From Modestobacter sp. (lineage in GTDB: Bacteria; Actinomycetota; Actinomycetes; Mycobacteriales; Geodermatophilaceae): a stretch of DNA of 11,099 bases. The position numbers and the translations under genes are program-made. The notes under the pieces were generated by a model. The model did not search any database, was not told where the DNA came from, and saw nothing but the letters and a program-made list of their open reading frames with translations. Positions 1-5,874 of this stretch are shown here, in pieces. Every line of letters begins with the position of its first letter. Within the stretch, counting starts at the first letter, position 1. The stretch lies in NCBI GenBank assembly GCA_025966175.1, contig JAOPVN010000124.1, forward strand, positions 1 through 11,099. The letters are read 5' to 3'.

Positions 1-112
1 CGAGACCCCGGCCGCGCCGCCGACCGTCACCGCCAACGAGGTGGCCCCGGTCGAGGGCGTGCCCGCCACCGGCGACACCGCCACCGGCACCCAGGGCGCC
101 CAGAACGGCTGA
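1..112 (+). CDS. rpsB: 30S ribosomal protein S2, C-terminal end (partial)
   Basis: The frame beginning at base 2 is open from the window edge to a TGA at 110-112 and gives about 36 residues, rich in Ala, Pro, Thr, Val and Gly and ending in QGAQNG. Nothing in this tail is a diagnostic motif. The assignment rests on position: in bacteria rpsB directly precedes tsf. Actinobacterial S2 proteins commonly carry a low-complexity, flexible C-terminal extension past the folded S2 domain, and this stretch looks like that. S2 sits on the back of the small ribosomal subunit and is needed for mRNA binding. The folded domain and the start lie to the left of the window. Confidence 0.75.
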   Translation, partial: ETPAAPPTVTANEVAPVEGVPATGDTATGTQGAQNG

Positions 113-120
113 TCTGCACC

Positions 121-159
121 GGCGCCGCTCCCCATCCCACACGGGCGGGGAGCGGCGCC
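121..159 (+). terminator. rpsB-tsf intergenic hairpin (terminator or attenuator)
   Basis: There is a perfect 13-bp inverted repeat: 121-133 (GGCGCCGCTCCCC) pairs with 147-159. Inside the 13-nt loop a further CCC (136-138) can pair with GGG (143-145). No U-tract follows, so this is not a classical intrinsic terminator. GC-rich hairpins without U-tracts are common at actinobacterial gene ends. It lies 9 nt after the rpsB stop and 45 nt before the tsf start, so partial termination would lower tsf expression relative to rpsB. Confidence 0.65.
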
Positions 160-204
160 GCCGCACGTCCGTACCCCAGCTCCACCAGACCCAGAGGAAG
201 TGAC

Positions 205-1020
205 ATGCCCGCCTTCACCGCAGCCGACGTGAAGCGTCTCCGCGACGCCACCGGCGCCGGCATGATGGACTCGAAGAAGGCCCTGACCGAGGCCGATGGC
301 GACTACGACAAGGCCATCGAGTTCCTCCGCGTCAAGGGCGCCAAGGACGTGGGCAAGCGCCTCGAGCGCTCCACGACCAACGGCGTCGTCGTCAGCCGTG
401 ACGGCGCGCTGCTCGAGCTCGACTGCGAGACCGACTTCGTCGCCAAGAACGCCGACTTCGTCAAGCTCGCCGACCGCCTGCTCGACGTCGTCCTGGCCGA
501 GAAGCCGGCCGACGTCGACGCCCTGCTGGCCACCCAGATCGACGGCCAGACCGTCGCCTCGCTGATCGAGTCCGAATCGGCCCGCATCGGCGAGAAGCTG
601 GTGCTGTCCCGCTTCGCCGTCTTCGAGGGCACCACGGCCGTCTACCTGCACAAGCGGGCGACCGACCTGCCCCCGGCCATCGGCGTTGCCGTGGAGTACA
701 CCGGTGGCGACGAGGAGGCGGCCCGCTCGCTGGCGATGCACATCGCCGCCGCGCGCCCGCGCTACCTGACCCGCGAGGAGGTCCCCGCCGAGGCGGTGGA
801 GACCGAGCGTCGGGTCGCCGAGCAGACGGCGAAGGAGGAGGGCAAGCCCGAGCAAGCGATCAGCAGGATCGTCGAGGGGCGGGTCAACGCCTACTTCAAG
901 GACTTCGTCCTGCTCGAGCAGCCCTCGATCACCGAGCCCAAGCGCACGGTGCAGCAGGTCATCGGCGACGCCGGCCTCACCGTGGAGCGGTTCGCCCGCT
1001 TCGAGGTCGGCCAGGCCTGA
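205..1020 (+). CDS. tsf: Elongation factor Ts
   Basis: The product is a 271-aa EF-Ts, the guanine-nucleotide exchange factor that releases GDP from EF-Tu so it can be reloaded with GTP and aminoacyl-tRNA in the cytosol. The N-terminal UBA-like module (residues 1-52) has the family pattern LRDATGAGMMDSKKAL. The core contains the exchange motif TDFVA at residues 76-80, where Asp77 and Phe78 match the residues that disturb the EF-Tu Mg/GDP site. The length is normal for the actinobacterial form, which is near 270 aa. The ATG at 205 is preceded by AGAGGAAG at 193-200, a good Shine-Dalgarno sequence. It lies downstream of rpsB across a strong hairpin and is followed by three hairpins before pyrH, so its mRNA may be largely monocistronic or short-range. 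Confidence 0.98.
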   Translation: MPAFTAADVKRLRDATGAGMMDSKKALTEADGDYDKAIEFLRVKGAKDVGKRLERSTTNGVVVSRDGALLELDCETDFVAKNADFVKLADRLLDVVLAEKPADVDALLATQIDGQTVASLIESESARIGEKLVLSRFAVFEGTTAVYLHKRATDLPPAIGVAVEYTGGDEEAARSLAMHIAAARPRYLTREEVPAEAVETERRVAEQTAKEEGKPEQAISRIVEGRVNAYFKDFVLLEQPSITEPKRTVQQVIGDAGLTVERFARFEVGQA

Positions 1021-1027
1021 GCAAGGA

Positions 1028-1079
1028 CCCCGCTGCCCCCCCGCCACTCGCAAGCTCGCGGCGGGACTCTGCAGCGGGG
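1028..1079 (+). terminator. First tsf-downstream hairpin
   Basis: A 9-bp perfect outer stem pairs 1028-1036 (CCCCGCTGC) with 1071-1079. Inside it CCCGCC (1040-1045) can pair with GGCGGG (1060-1065). It begins 8 nt after the tsf stop. The loop is long and there is no U-tract. I read it as a termination or 3'-end stabilising structure together with the two hairpins that follow. Confidence 0.5.
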
Positions 1080-1080
1080 C

Positions 1081-1121
1081 CCCACCGGCCCCGTCCCCGT
1101 CCGCGGGGCGGGGCCGGTGGG
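1081..1121 (+). terminator. Main tsf terminator hairpin
   Basis: A perfect 13-bp stem pairs 1081-1093 (CCCACCGGCCCCG) with 1109-1121. It is extended, across a single unpaired T at 1094, by a 5-bp stem of 1095-1099 with 1104-1108 around a TCCG tetraloop at 1100-1103. That makes an almost continuous 18-bp GC stem, the strongest hairpin in the window. No U-tract follows, as is usual for actinobacterial hairpin terminators. Confidence 0.7.
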
Positions 1122-1130
1122 CTGTCCGGA

Positions 1131-1157
1131 CCCGGCGGCAGCAGAGCTGCCGCCGGG
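1131..1157 (+). terminator. Third hairpin, between tsf and pyrH
   Basis: A perfect 12-bp stem pairs 1131-1142 (CCCGGCGGCAGC) with 1146-1157 around the 3-nt loop AGA. It ends 45 nt before the pyrH start and lacks a U-tract. It could be a second terminator in a tandem set or an attenuator in the pyrH leader. The sequence does not separate these two readings. Confidence 0.55.
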
Positions 1158-1202
1158 GATGGGGCAGGATCGACGCAACCAACACCGACCCGAGGGACGC
1201 CC

Positions 1203-1991
1203 GTGACCGACACCAAGGCAGCCACCAACCCGGGGGTGCTGATGTCCGCCCCCACCGCCTTCGCACCCGTGGACGGCTCCGGGTACCGCCGGGTGCTGCT
1301 CAAGCTCTCCGGTGAGGCATTCGGTGGCGGCAAGGTCGGCGTGGACCCGGTGATCATCCGGACGATCGCCGAGCAGCTCGCCGCCGTCGTCGCGGGGGGC
1401 ACGCAGGTCGCCGTCGTCGTCGGTGGCGGCAACTTCTTCCGCGGCGCCGAGCTGTCCCAGGCCGGCATGGACCGCAGTCACGCCGACTACATGGGCATGC
1501 TCGGCACCGTCATGAACTGCCTGGCACTCCAGGACTTCTGCGAGAAGGCAGGCCTGGAGACCCGGGTGCAGACGGCGATCACGATGGGCCAGGTCGCCGA
1601 GCCCTACATCCCCCGCAAGGCGATCCGGCACATGGAGAAGGGCCGGTTGGTCATCTTCGGTGCCGGCGCCGGGATGCCGTACTTCTCCACCGACACCGTC
1701 GCCGCCCAGCGGGCTCTGGAGATCGAGTGCCAGGTGCTGTTGATGGCGAAGAACGGCGTCGACGGCGTCTACGACGACGACCCGCGCACCAACCCCGCCG
1801 CCACCATGTACCGCGACCTGGACTACGGAACGGTGCTGGCCAAGCAGCTCAAGGTCGCCGATGCGACGGCGATCAGCCTCTGCATGGACAACCAGATGCC
1901 CATCGTCGTGTTCAACCTGCTGCAGGACGGCAACATCGCACGTGCGGTCGCAGGTGAGAGGATCGGCACGCTGATCAGCCAGCCGGTCTGA
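1203..1991 (+). CDS. pyrH: Uridylate kinase (UMP kinase)
   Basis: A bacterial-type UMP kinase of the amino-acid-kinase fold. It is a cytosolic hexamer in the family and makes UDP from UMP and ATP for UTP/CTP and nucleotide-sugar supply. Visible motifs are the phosphate-binding LLKLSGEAFGG (32-42, Lys34), GGGNFFRG (74-81), the UMP-pocket DRSHADYMGML (90-100), the FSTDT segment (161-165) and AKNGVDGVYDDDPR (182-195). I chose the GTG at 1203 because GAGGG (1192-1196) lies 6 nt upstream. It gives 262 aa. An in-frame ATG at 1242 would give 249 aa, closer to the usual family length, but has only a weak G-run in front. The first 27 residues have no family motif. The gene is separated from tsf by a 182-nt hairpin-rich spacer and is followed by frr after 107 nt. 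Confidence 0.97.
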   Translation: MTDTKAATNPGVLMSAPTAFAPVDGSGYRRVLLKLSGEAFGGGKVGVDPVIIRTIAEQLAAVVAGGTQVAVVVGGGNFFRGAELSQAGMDRSHADYMGMLGTVMNCLALQDFCEKAGLETRVQTAITMGQVAEPYIPRKAIRHMEKGRLVIFGAGAGMPYFSTDTVAAQRALEIECQVLLMAKNGVDGVYDDDPRTNPAATMYRDLDYGTVLAKQLKVADATAISLCMDNQMPIVVFNLLQDGNIARAVAGERIGTLISQPV

Positions 1992-2003
1992 CCCGACCGG
2001 CGC

Positions 2004-2047
2004 GGGGTACGGACGACGGTCGCCGGACGTCTCCGGGCACGTACCCC
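2004..2047 (+). promoter_or_regulatory. Possible structured frr leader
   Basis: GGGGTAC at 2004-2010 can pair with GTACCCC at 2041-2047 to close a domain. Inside it CCGGA (2023-2027) pairs with TCCGG (2032-2036) around a 4-nt loop. It sits between the pyrH stop and the frr Shine-Dalgarno. The outer stem is only 7 bp with a long interior, so it may be chance in such GC-rich DNA. Confidence 0.3.
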
Positions 2048-2090
2048 CGAACACCCACCGGCCAGCACGGCGGCACTGCCGCAGGAGGAG

Positions 2091-2102
2091 ATGACCCCGT
2101 GA
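2091..2102 (+). other. Three-codon reading frame ending on the frr start
   Basis: An ATG at 2091 opens ATG-ACC-CCG-TGA, whose stop (2100-2102) overlaps the frr GTG start (2099-2101) as GTGA. The Shine-Dalgarno AGGAGGAG (2083-2090) touches this ATG with almost no spacing, whereas its spacing to the frr GTG is about 8-10 nt. The ATG is therefore probably a poor start. If it were used, terminating ribosomes would sit on the frr start codon. Confidence 0.2.
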
Positions 2103-2656
2103 TCGACGACACCCTGCTCGACGCCGAGGAGCGGATGGACAAGGCCCTGTCGGTCGCCCGGGAGGACCTCGGTTCCGTCCGCACCGGCCGCGCCGCACCG
2201 TCGATGTTCAACAAGATCGTGGTCGACTACTACGGCGCGTTCACCCCGATCCCGCAGATGGCCTCCATCACCGTCCCCGAGGCGCGGATGGCCGTCATCA
2301 AGCCCTACGACGCCGGCCAGCTGCAGGCCATCGAGCGCGCCATCCGCGACTCCGACCTGGGCGTCAACCCCACCAACGACGGCGCGCTGATCCGCGTGGT
2401 GTTCCCGCAGCTGACCGAGGACCGGCGTCGCGACCTGGTCAAGGTGGCCCGCGCCAAGGGCGAGGACGCGAAGGTGGCGATCCGCAACGTGCGCCGGCGG
2501 GCCAAGGAAGAGCTCGACCGCATCGCGAAGGACGGCGAAGCCGGCGAGGACGACGTGCGGCGCGCGGAGAAGGAGCTCGACGACCTCACCGCCACCCACG
2601 TCGCCAGCATCGACGAGGCGATGAAGAACAAGGAGACCGAGCTCCTCGACGTCTGA
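2099..2656 (+). CDS. frr: Ribosome recycling factor
   Basis: A full-length 185-aa RRF, which works with EF-G to split post-termination ribosomes from mRNA. The tRNA-shaped family layout is visible. Domain I is a three-helix bundle made of residues 1-30 and about 105-185. Domain II is residues 31-104, starting at VRTGRAAPS and including the segment IPQMASITVPEARMAVIKPYD. The conserved arginines near the functional site, Arg129 and Arg132 in AIRNVRRRA, are present. The start is GTG at 2099 after the strong AGGAGGAG at 2083-2090. It lies between pyrH and cdsA, only 23 nt from cdsA, so those two are probably co-transcribed. Confidence 0.98.
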   Translation: MIDDTLLDAEERMDKALSVAREDLGSVRTGRAAPSMFNKIVVDYYGAFTPIPQMASITVPEARMAVIKPYDAGQLQAIERAIRDSDLGVNPTNDGALIRVVFPQLTEDRRRDLVKVARAKGEDAKVAIRNVRRRAKEELDRIAKDGEAGEDDVRRAEKELDDLTATHVASIDEAMKNKETELLDV

Positions 2657-2679
2657 TCCCCGACCTCAGGACGCAGCCC

Positions 2680-3876
2680 GTGCCCCGCGACCCGCACCGC
2701 CCCGAGCCCCTCGGCTCGGGGCGCAAGCATGCCCGCAGCCGGGCCGGTGTGTTCGACGACCTCCGCGACGACGACACGGGTCCGGTGGTGCGGGTCGGTC
2801 AGCCACCGGTCCCACCGGTCCCACCGCGGCCCGACGTACCGGCCCGCGGAACGGCACCGGGCCCGCCGCCGGTGGACGGCCCGCGGACCGTAGGCCTGCG
2901 TTGGGATGACGCGGCCGCCGAGGACGCCGGTTTCGGCCGTGGCTCCGGCGACGGGCCGGTGGAGGACGACGGCGCCGATCCGCCGATGACCGCGGTGCCC
3001 GACGCCCTGGGTGCCGAGGCGACCGGTGCGGAGCTGGTGGACAACCCCGCCGGTACCCCCCGCGCCACCGGACGGGCCGGCCGCGACATGGCCTCGGCCA
3101 TCGGGGTCGGTCTGGGGCTGGGCGCGGTGATCTTCGCCGCCCTGCTGATCTGGCGGCCGGCGTTCCTGCTCGTGGTCACCGTGGCGGTGCTGGTCAGCAT
3201 CGTCGAGCTGACCGGCGCGCTGCAGCGGGGCGGTCACCGCCCTCCCCGGCCGCCGGTGCTGGTCGGCGCCGTGGCGATGGTGGCGCTGGCGTGGACCCGC
3301 GGCCCGTCGGGGCTGGTCGTCGCCTTCCTGCTCACCGTCTTCGCCGTCCTGCTGTGGCGGCTGGGTGACGGCCCGGTCGGGTACCTGCGGGACGCCTCCG
3401 CCGCGGTCTTCGTGTCCCTCTACGTCCCGCTGCTCGCCGGGTTCGCCGTCCTGTTGCTGGTGCCGGACGACGGCAGCGCGCGGGTGCTGGCGTTCATCGC
3501 CACGGTGGTCTGCAGCGATGTCGGCGGGTTCGCGGCCGGCGTGCTGTTCGGCAAGCACGCGATGGCGCCCTCGGTCAGCCCGAAGAAGTCCTGGGAGGGG
3601 CTCGCCGGATCGGTCGCCGCCTGCGTCCTGATCGGCACCCTGCTCGTCACGTTCACCTTCCACGGCCCCTGGTGGGGTGGCGCGCTCTACGGCGTCGCGA
3701 TCGCGTTGACCGCGACGCTGGGCGACCTGGGGGAGTCGCTGATCAAGCGCGACCTCGGCATCAAGGACATGGGCGACCTGCTGCCCGGTCACGGTGGCCT
3801 GATGGACCGGATGGACTCCCTGCTGCCCTCGGCGGCTGTCGCCTACCTGATCCTGTCGGTGGTCGCTCCGACCTGA
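2680..3876 (+). CDS. cdsA: Phosphatidate cytidylyltransferase (CDP-diacylglycerol synthase)
   Basis: A membrane enzyme that makes CDP-diacylglycerol from phosphatidic acid and CTP, the branch point for phosphatidylinositol, phosphatidylglycerol, cardiolipin and related lipids. The C-terminal family signature is complete at residues 353-379: S-L-I-K-R, then K-D, then LPGHGGLMDRMD. From residue 137 onward there are about eight hydrophobic segments. The first 136 residues are different: polar, Pro/Asp/Gly-rich, with a PPVPPVPPRP stretch, probably disordered and cytosolic. Actinobacterial CdsA proteins often have such an extension, but its role is not known to me. The start is GTG at 2680 with AGGA at 2668-2671. 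A later start would remove part of the extension. It is convergent with the next gene, with 6 nt between stop codons and no convincing terminator. Confidence 0.96.
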   Translation: MPRDPHRPEPLGSGRKHARSRAGVFDDLRDDDTGPVVRVGQPPVPPVPPRPDVPARGTAPGPPPVDGPRTVGLRWDDAAAEDAGFGRGSGDGPVEDDGADPPMTAVPDALGAEATGAELVDNPAGTPRATGRAGRDMASAIGVGLGLGAVIFAALLIWRPAFLLVVTVAVLVSIVELTGALQRGGHRPPRPPVLVGAVAMVALAWTRGPSGLVVAFLLTVFAVLLWRLGDGPVGYLRDASAAVFVSLYVPLLAGFAVLLLVPDDGSARVLAFIATVVCSDVGGFAAGVLFGKHAMAPSVSPKKSWEGLAGSVAACVLIGTLLVTFTFHGPWWGGALYGVAIALTATLGDLGESLIKRDLGIKDMGDLLPGHGGLMDRMDSLLPSAAVAYLILSVVAPT

Positions 3877-3882
3877 GGCAGA

Positions 3883-5004
3883 TCAGCGGCGACGGACGAC
3901 GTCGAAGGTCCGCCCGACCACGGCGAACCCGCGCCGGGCGTACCAGTGGCGCGGCCAGTCGAGCGCTGCCGCCTCCAGCACCACCAGGTCGCAGCCGGCC
4001 GACCCGGCCCGCTGCAGCGCCGCGGTCAGCAGCGCGTCGGCGTATCCGCGGCGCCGGGCGCGCGGGTCGGTGAGAACCGACTCCACCGAGGCGGTCGCAC
4101 CGTCCACCCGCAGCTGCAGCGCGGCCACGACCTCCAGCCCCTCGCCGAGGTCGGCGCGGACGGCGAGGTCGGTCACCTGCACCACCCGGTCGTTGCGGTG
4201 CTCCCGGCCGACCAGCTGAGCGACGACGTCGTCCAGCGCGGACCCTGTGGCGGCGAGCTCGCGCCGCCACGAGCGTTCCCACAGCCGGTGCACCGCGGCC
4301 TGCGGCACGACCTCGGCCGGGCCGTCGGCCATGGCGGGGAAGGGCCCCCGGTGCGCCAGGACCAGGGTGGGGGAGACGTCCCAGCCCCGGCGGGCCAGCT
4401 CGTCGGCGACCGGTCCCGCGTCCGGCTGGAGCAGGGTCGCGGTACGCACCGGCCAGCCGGCGTCCGTGGCCACCTGCGCGGTCAGCGCCGCCACCTCGTC
4501 GGCGCCGGTCGCACCGGTGAGCAGCAGCCGGTTGTCGTCACGGGAGTGCGGGAAGGCAGGGTCGAGCACGGCGAGGCCGCCGGGGACGTCGCGCACCTGG
4601 GCAGCCCGCCGGGTGGGCACCGAGACGGCCAGCGCCAGCGCCCGGGCCCAGGCGTCGTCCACTGCCGGCAGATCCAGGGGAGCCCTGGCCCGCCAGGGCA
4701 CCACGGCGACCACGGCCGCGGTGGGCAGCGGGCCGTACAGGTGCGGGAAGCGCATGCTCGCCGGGTCGCCGGGCACCCCGGGTTCGAGCCGCACCGGATC
4801 ATCGAGGCGCGTGGGGTCGACGACGAGCAGGACGACGTCAGGTCGGCCGGCGAAGAGCCGCTCGGCGGGCAGGTGCACCTGGTCCGGCGTCGAGAGGTGC
4901 ACGAACCCCACCTCGGCCAGCGAGGGCGGGATCACCGCCGCGGTCTCCAGGGCCGCGCGCCACTCCGCCTGCGTCGTCAGGTGCAGCAGGGTCCTGTCGC
5001 TCAC
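3883..5004 (-). CDS. DUF952 domain fused to a GNAT-family acetyltransferase
   Basis: A fusion protein of 373 aa. Residues 1-110 match the DUF952 pattern as I know it: LLHLT near the start, PPSLAEVGFVHLSTPDQV (26-43), VVLLVVDP and FPHLYGPLP (86-94). The function of DUF952 is not established. The C-terminal part looks like a GNAT N-acetyltransferase. The acetyl-CoA loop RRRGYA is at 317-322, preceded by VESVLTDP and followed by HWYARRGFAVVGRTFDV near the end. The middle, about 130-215, including LDPAFPHSRDDNRLLL, resembles the degenerate first half of two-module actinobacterial GNAT proteins. The substrate cannot be inferred. I chose GTG at 5004 because DUF952 proteins begin close to the LLHLT strand. 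An ATG at 5037 would add 11 residues and overlap the divergent gene. Neither start has a clear Shine-Dalgarno. Confidence 0.85.
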   Translation of the reverse strand: MSDRTLLHLTTQAEWRAALETAAVIPPSLAEVGFVHLSTPDQVHLPAERLFAGRPDVVLLVVDPTRLDDPVRLEPGVPGDPASMRFPHLYGPLPTAAVVAVVPWRARAPLDLPAVDDAWARALALAVSVPTRRAAQVRDVPGGLAVLDPAFPHSRDDNRLLLTGATGADEVAALTAQVATDAGWPVRTATLLQPDAGPVADELARRGWDVSPTLVLAHRGPFPAMADGPAEVVPQAAVHRLWERSWRRELAATGSALDDVVAQLVGREHRNDRVVQVTDLAVRADLGEGLEVVAALQLRVDGATASVESVLTDPRARRRGYADALLTAALQRAGSAGCDLVVLEAAALDWPRHWYARRGFAVVGRTFDVVRRR

Positions 5005-5045
5005 GTGGCTGAGCCAACCGCACCGGCGTGACAGCATGCCCGGCG
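5005..5045. promoter_or_regulatory. Divergent start region with a short palindrome
   Basis: With the chosen starts only 41 nt separate the two divergent genes, and neither has a clear ribosome-binding site. This suggests leaderless or very short-leader transcripts, which are common in Actinobacteria. The 11-nt palindrome TGGCTGAGCCA lies at 5006-5016, next to the start of the minus-strand gene. I see no convincing -10 or -35 elements. The palindrome is short enough to be chance. Confidence 0.3.
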
Positions 5046-5705
5046 ATGACGAACGAGGACGAAGTCGGCCCGACCGAGTGGGGCGGGTCCGTCGGCGTCG
5101 GCCCGTGGCCCGGCCCCTGGCCCGACGACCCGCGCTACGACCCGCAGCTGCTCACCGACGGCGACCGGCGCAACGTCGTGGACCGCTACCGCTACTGGAC
5201 CCTCGAGGCGATCGTCGCGGACCTCGACACCCGACGACACCCCTTCCACGTGGCCATCGAGAACTTCGAGCACGACCTCAACATCGGCACCGTCGTGCGG
5301 ACGGCGAACGCCTTCCTGGCCGCGGAGGTGCACGTCGTCGGCCGCCGCCGGTGGAACCGCCGCGGGGCGATGGTGACCGACCGCTACCAGCACCTGCGGC
5401 ACCACGCCGACGTCGGCGAACTGCTGGAGTTCGCGGCCACCGCGGGGCTCACCGTGGTCGCGGTGGACAACGGCCCGGACGCCGTCCCCCTGGAGACGGT
5501 CGACCTCCCCCGCCACAGCCTGCTGCTCTTCGGTCAGGAGGGCCCGGGCCTCACCCCGGCGGCGCGGGCGGGCGCCGGCCTCACCGTCTCGATCTCGCAG
5601 TTCGGCTCGACGCGGTCGCTGAACGCCGGTGTCGCGGCCGGGATCGCCATGCACGCCTGGGTGCGCCGGCACGCCGATCTGACCGGAGCACAGACCGGAT
5701 CCTGA
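5046..5705 (+). CDS. SpoU/TrmH-family RNA 2'-O-ribose methyltransferase
   Basis: A 219-aa SPOUT-fold methyltransferase that would transfer a methyl group from S-adenosylmethionine to a ribose 2'-OH in tRNA or rRNA. The three SpoU motifs are present: motif 1 NIGTVVRTANAF (79-90, with Asn79 and Arg85), motif 2 LLFGQEGPGL (160-169) and motif 3 SLNAGVAAGIAMHAW (191-205), which forms the trefoil-knot cofactor site. There is no separate N-terminal L30e-like RNA-binding domain. Instead a short extension (residues 1-65) contains DRRNVVDRYRYW, which I recall from actinobacterial relatives. The nucleotide target is unknown from sequence, so no symbol is given. The ATG at 5046 is preferred. A GTG at 5028 would add 6 residues and overlap the longest version of the divergent gene. 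Confidence 0.93.
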   Translation: MTNEDEVGPTEWGGSVGVGPWPGPWPDDPRYDPQLLTDGDRRNVVDRYRYWTLEAIVADLDTRRHPFHVAIENFEHDLNIGTVVRTANAFLAAEVHVVGRRRWNRRGAMVTDRYQHLRHHADVGELLEFAATAGLTVVAVDNGPDAVPLETVDLPRHSLLLFGQEGPGLTPAARAGAGLTVSISQFGSTRSLNAGVAAGIAMHAWVRRHADLTGAQTGS

Positions 5706-5820
5706 GCCGGTCGACGCCTGCAGACCGGTACGCCCGTGCGCAGTGTGATCGCTTGGTCACGCCGCGCCTACGGGATCCGGGGGCTGCGGTCGGGCAGCAT
5801 GGCGGGTCGGTTGCGGTCAC

Positions 5821-5860
5821 CGTGGCCCGGCCACGACCGGTGGTCGGCGGTGGACCGACC
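5821..5860 (+). promoter_or_regulatory. Palindrome and hairpin in the leader of the next gene
   Basis: CGTGGCC-C-GGCCACG at 5821-5835 is a perfect 7+1+7 palindrome. Directly after it GGTCGG (5842-5847) can pair with CCGACC (5855-5860), and the Shine-Dalgarno GGGGAGGAG begins at the next base (5861-5869). The first could be an operator or an RNA hairpin, and the second is positioned to influence ribosome access. The rest of the 169-nt gap (5706-5874) shows no clear promoter. Its left end holds a weak 6-bp hairpin over the methyltransferase stop, 5693-5698 with 5707-5712. Confidence 0.4.
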
Positions 5861-5874
5861 GGGGAGGAGCTGCT

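Noticed and set aside
891..2198. Long minus-strand open frame (435 codons) opposite tsf and pyrH
   Set aside because: It is the antisense shadow of two certain genes. Its translation is rich in Arg, Gly and His with no recognisable domain, as expected from reversed GC-biased codons.
2305..3792. 495-codon minus-strand frame opposite frr and cdsA
   Set aside because: It is antisense to two certain genes, with no known motif and a biased His/Gln/Arg/Asp composition.
3871..3887. Stop-codon hairpin between cdsA and the convergent gene, like that at 9353-9377
   Set aside because: Only 4 bp (CTGA with TCAG) can pair around a 6-nt loop, too weak to call.
5744..5760. TGTGA...TCAC near 5744-5760 as a CRP/GlxR-type operator
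   Set aside because: The half-sites are 8 nt apart rather than 6 and the last base is missing. It does not match the consensus spacing.
5753..5781. TTGGTC at 5753 as a -35 element
   Set aside because: There is no -10-like hexamer at the right spacing. No supportable sigma-70-type promoter was found.
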